DNA from: Candidatus Parcubacteria bacterium
Lineage (GTDB): Bacteria > Patescibacteriota > Minisyncoccia > Phycocordibacterales > UBA1006
Length of the DNA: 6,119 bases
Direction of reading: 5' to 3'
Assembly (NCBI GenBank): GCA_027031875.1
Contig: JALVPH010000021.1
Span: forward strand, 1 to 6,119
Shown: piece by piece, positions 4,031 through 6,119 of the stretch
Position numbering within the stretch: position 1 is the stretch's first letter
Layout: the number at the start of each line of letters is the position of its first letter
Translations under genes and position numbers: made by a program
The notes under the pieces: generated by a model
Told to the model about the DNA's origin: nothing
The model's input: only the letters and a program-made list of their open reading frames with translations
Databases searched by the model: none

Positions 4031-5092
4031 ATGGAAACAGAAAAAAACGTACGCGTTGCTATTAATGGTTTTGGACGCATTGGGCGAGCATTCTTTAAAC
4101 TCGCTCACACACATTACTCACAGCTCGACATTGTCGCAATTAACGACCTTGGGAATGTAGAGAACCTTGCTTACCTCCTTGAGTTTGATACCGCTCAGGG
4201 GATAAGTCATTTTGATATTGAGGTGGGGGAGAATGAACTTATTGTTGATGGAACACACATCGCATTTATTCAGGAACGAGACCCAAGCAAGCTTCCATGG
4301 AAAGAAATGAATATCGACATTGTTGTAGAATCAACAGGATTCTTTACCCACTACGATAAAGCGAAAGCTCACCTCGACGCAGGAGCAAAGCATGTGCTCA
4401 TTTCCGCACCAGGGAAGAGGGATGCTCCAGAAGGAATTACTGTAGGAACAATTCTTATGGGGGTAAATGATTACCTCCTTGAGGAAGAAGAGTATCGTAT
4501 TACTTCAAATGGATCATGTACCACAAATGCGACTTCTCCGCTTATCGCAATTCTCAACGAATCGATTGGAATTAAGAAAGCGCTTCTCAACACGACACAT
4601 GCATACACCGCAACACAGGCGATTGTTGATGGCCCAAGTCGTGGAAGTGATTTTCGAAAGGGGCGTGCTGCTGCGCAGAACATCGTTCCTACCTCTACCG
4701 GTGCAGCGAAGGCGGTAACAAAAGCAATTACAGAACTCGAAGGGAAGTTTGATGGAATTGCCTGCCGTGTTCCTGTTGTTGCAGGATCAATTGCAGATGT
4801 TACTTTTCTCGCAGAGCGCGAAACGTCTGTTGAAGAGGTGAATGACATTCTTCGTAAGGCAGCGGAAAGTGCAAAGTGGGAAGGAATCTTTGCGGTTTCT
4901 GAAGACCCTATCGTCTCTTCTGATATTGTAGGATCTACCCACGCTTCAATTGCAGATCTCCCTATGACACGCGTTGTTGATGGAGATTTCGTAAAGGTGA
5001 TGGCGTGGTATGACAACGAAATGGGGTACACAAATGCGCTTGTGCGCCACGCACTTCGTGTTGCAGAAGCACGATCACTCTTCCACGAGTAG
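4031..5092 (+). CDS. gap: Glyceraldehyde-3-phosphate dehydrogenase, type I
   Basis: This cytoplasmic glycolytic enzyme makes 1,3-bisphosphoglycerate from glyceraldehyde 3-phosphate, phosphate and NAD(P)+. Visible features are the Rossmann loop INGFGRIGR (11-19), IND (37-39, with Asp39 where NAD-preferring enzymes have Asp32), VESTGFF (99-105), the active site SNGSCTTNATSP (159-170) with nucleophile Cys163, His190 in THAYT (189-193), the phosphate-site STGAAKAV (222-229), Arg246 in CRVPV, and WYDNEMGY (326-333). The length of 353 aa is about 15-20 more than typical, from small insertions. The S-loop reads VDGPSRGSDFRKGR (199-212), close to the E. coli/eukaryote form VDGPS...D-W-R but longer. 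The usual second Cys of CTTNC is Ala167. NAD preference is inferred from Asp39 only. The start is set at 4031 by the promoter box. rsgA follows after 16 nt. Confidence 0.95.
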   Translation: METEKNVRVAINGFGRIGRAFFKLAHTHYSQLDIVAINDLGNVENLAYLLEFDTAQGISHFDIEVGENELIVDGTHIAFIQERDPSKLPWKEMNIDIVVESTGFFTHYDKAKAHLDAGAKHVLISAPGKRDAPEGITVGTILMGVNDYLLEEEEYRITSNGSCTTNATSPLIAILNESIGIKKALLNTTHAYTATQAIVDGPSRGSDFRKGRAAAQNIVPTSTGAAKAVTKAITELEGKFDGIACRVPVVAGSIADVTFLAERETSVEEVNDILRKAAESAKWEGIFAVSEDPIVSSDIVGSTHASIADLPMTRVVDGDFVKVMAWYDNEMGYTNALVRHALRVAEARSLFHE

Positions 5093-5108
5093 TTGACGTA
5101 TCTCTTCT

Positions 5109-6095
5109 ATGATGTCCGAATCTCTCAAAGAATATGGGCTCGACGGAAATCTCCTCAAAGAATGTGGTTCTGAGGAGTTTTCGTGTGCGCGGGTAGTAAG
5201 TGTACATCATAGCGATTACGAACTTCAAACAGGCAAGGGTCGCATTTCTGCACTCCTTCCGGGCCGCTGGAAACGAGAGAAAGATCCTACCGCGTTTCCC
5301 GCAGTAGGGGATTGGGTACTCTATGAAGAGAAGTCGGATACAGCACTCATTCAAACAATTCTCCCTCGTAAGAATCTCCTTACACGAAAAAAACGGCATT
5401 GGGCATACCCAAAGCCAATTGCTGCAAACCTTGACGGAGTAGTGCTCGTGCAAGCATTCGGGCGGGATCTCAATTTTCGAAGAATGCAACGCATTTTTAC
5501 ACTCCTCATTGCACAAGGGTTTAGTGTGAGTTTTGTGTTCAATAAGGTGGATCTTGTAACGAAAGAGGAACGAGATAGAGTCACTCAACAACTCAGAAGC
5601 CTTGGTGTAGAGGCAGATACATTCTTCACATCCACAAAGACAGGTGAGGGAATGGATGAACTACAAAAACTCTTTCTTCCTAGAAAAACTTATACACTTC
5701 TCGGTTCTTCGGGGGTAGGGAAGACGAGCATTGTGAATGCACTTTTTGGAGAAGAAGTATTTGCTACACAGGAGACGATGAAAACAGGGAAAGGGAAGCA
5801 TACCACGACCGTAAGGAGGCTTGTTCGAGTTCCAGGTGGTGCACTCCTTATTGATACCCCAGGAACGAGAGATTTCTCTATTGAGGAGTATGTAAATGAA
5901 GTTGGGGATGAAGCATTTCCACTCATCCATCAGTATGCGCAGTATTGTAAGTTTCGTGATTGCACACACCAACATGAGCCAGGGTGTGCAGTTCGCGAAG
6001 CGCTAGAGCGAGGAGAAATTGAGAGATCGGTCTATGATGACTACCTTCACTTTATTCAACACGCAACAAAGAATTCTCCAAAGCAAAAAAGATAG
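5109..6095 (+). CDS. rsgA: Small ribosomal subunit biogenesis GTPase RsgA (YjeQ)
   Basis: RsgA is a circularly permuted GTPase that checks the 30S decoding centre late in assembly and helps release RbfA. Domain order supports this: an N-terminal OB-fold (about 25-85, with VGDWV at 66-70), then a permuted G domain with NKVD (G4, 145-148), STKTGEG (G5, 175-181), P-loop GSSGVGKTS (G1, 199-207), GKGKHTTT (G2 region, 227-234) and DTPGTRDF (G3, 249-256). A C-terminal zinc site follows: Cys280, Cys285, His287 and Cys293 in CKFRDCTHQHEPGC. The length of 328 aa is normal. The start could be either of two adjacent ATGs (5109 or 5112). It sits 16 nt after gap with no promoter box of the kind seen elsewhere and no Shine-Dalgarno, so it is probably cotranscribed with gap. 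The stop codon lies within a terminator. Confidence 0.95.
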   Translation: MMSESLKEYGLDGNLLKECGSEEFSCARVVSVHHSDYELQTGKGRISALLPGRWKREKDPTAFPAVGDWVLYEEKSDTALIQTILPRKNLLTRKKRHWAYPKPIAANLDGVVLVQAFGRDLNFRRMQRIFTLLIAQGFSVSFVFNKVDLVTKEERDRVTQQLRSLGVEADTFFTSTKTGEGMDELQKLFLPRKTYTLLGSSGVGKTSIVNALFGEEVFATQETMKTGKGKHTTTVRRLVRVPGGALLIDTPGTRDFSIEEYVNEVGDEAFPLIHQYAQYCKFRDCTHQHEPGCAVREALERGEIERSVYDDYLHFIQHATKNSPKQKR

Positions 6096-6111
6096 CTTGC
6101 GCTATCTTTTT
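6086..6111 (+). terminator. Intrinsic terminator of gap-rsgA, overlapping the rsgA stop codon
   Basis: AAAAAGATAGC (6086-6096), loop TTGC, GCTATCTTTTT (6101-6111), a perfect 11-bp stem ending in five Ts. The TAG stop (6093-6095) is inside the left arm, and the A-run encodes the terminal lysines of RsgA. Confidence 0.85.
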
Positions 6112-6119
6112 ATATACAA

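Noticed and set aside
4471..5591. Long minus-strand open frames (186 and 209 codons) opposite gap and rsgA
   Set aside because: They are antisense to unmistakable, fully conserved genes; their translations are Ser/Arg/Cys-rich without motifs.

Overview
The window looks like chromosomal DNA from a small-genome bacterium, most plausibly a member of the Candidate Phyla Radiation (Patescibacteria, Parcubacteria-like). This placement is an inference. It rests on housekeeping genes with short intergenic gaps, intrinsic terminators that begin inside the stop codon, a GAPDH with mixed sequence features, and no Shine-Dalgarno sequence in front of any of the eight genes. UGA is used as a stop (Nudix gene, ftsX), so this is not one of the UGA-recoding CPR lineages. 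I see no phage, IS, CRISPR, tRNA or rRNA signal.

Layout. At the left edge a minus-strand gene starts at 259 and runs off the window. Its 86 visible residues are clearly the N-terminus of glutamate dehydrogenase (GdhA). It diverges across 71 bp from a 145-aa IMPACT/YigZ-family protein (331-768). A 296-bp gap (769-1064) carries a REP-like palindrome cluster built on the heptamer ATTCCTG. Next is a Nudix hydrolase (1065-1535) with a strong terminator. A 229-bp gap follows, holding a 34-nt near-perfect palindrome at 1661-1694. Then come an RpiB-type sugar-phosphate isomerase (1765-2238), ftsE-ftsX (2304-3899) closed by two tandem terminators, and GAPDH-rsgA (4031-6095) closed by a terminator at the right edge.

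Functionally this is core physiology: nitrogen/amino-acid metabolism (GdhA), sugar-phosphate interconversion (RpiB), glycolysis (GAPDH), nucleotide-pool or nucleotide-derivative hydrolysis (Nudix), cell division and peptidoglycan hydrolase control (FtsEX), and 30S ribosome maturation (RsgA). The genes look like short independent transcription units rather than one pathway operon.

The most notable signal is regulatory. All six genes that begin a transcription unit have a -10 box (TAnnnT or a close variant, five of them in the extended form TGnTAnnnT) ending only 6-9 nt before the start codon. The two operon-internal genes (ftsX, rsgA) lack it. This geometry predicts mRNAs with a 0-3 nt leader, i.e. 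leaderless translation as the default, and it fixes start codons where alternatives exist. Other points are the Cys-less, Glu-containing active-site loop of RpiB, the eukaryote-like IMPACT signature, the palindrome upstream of rpiB, and the REP-like heptamer cluster.
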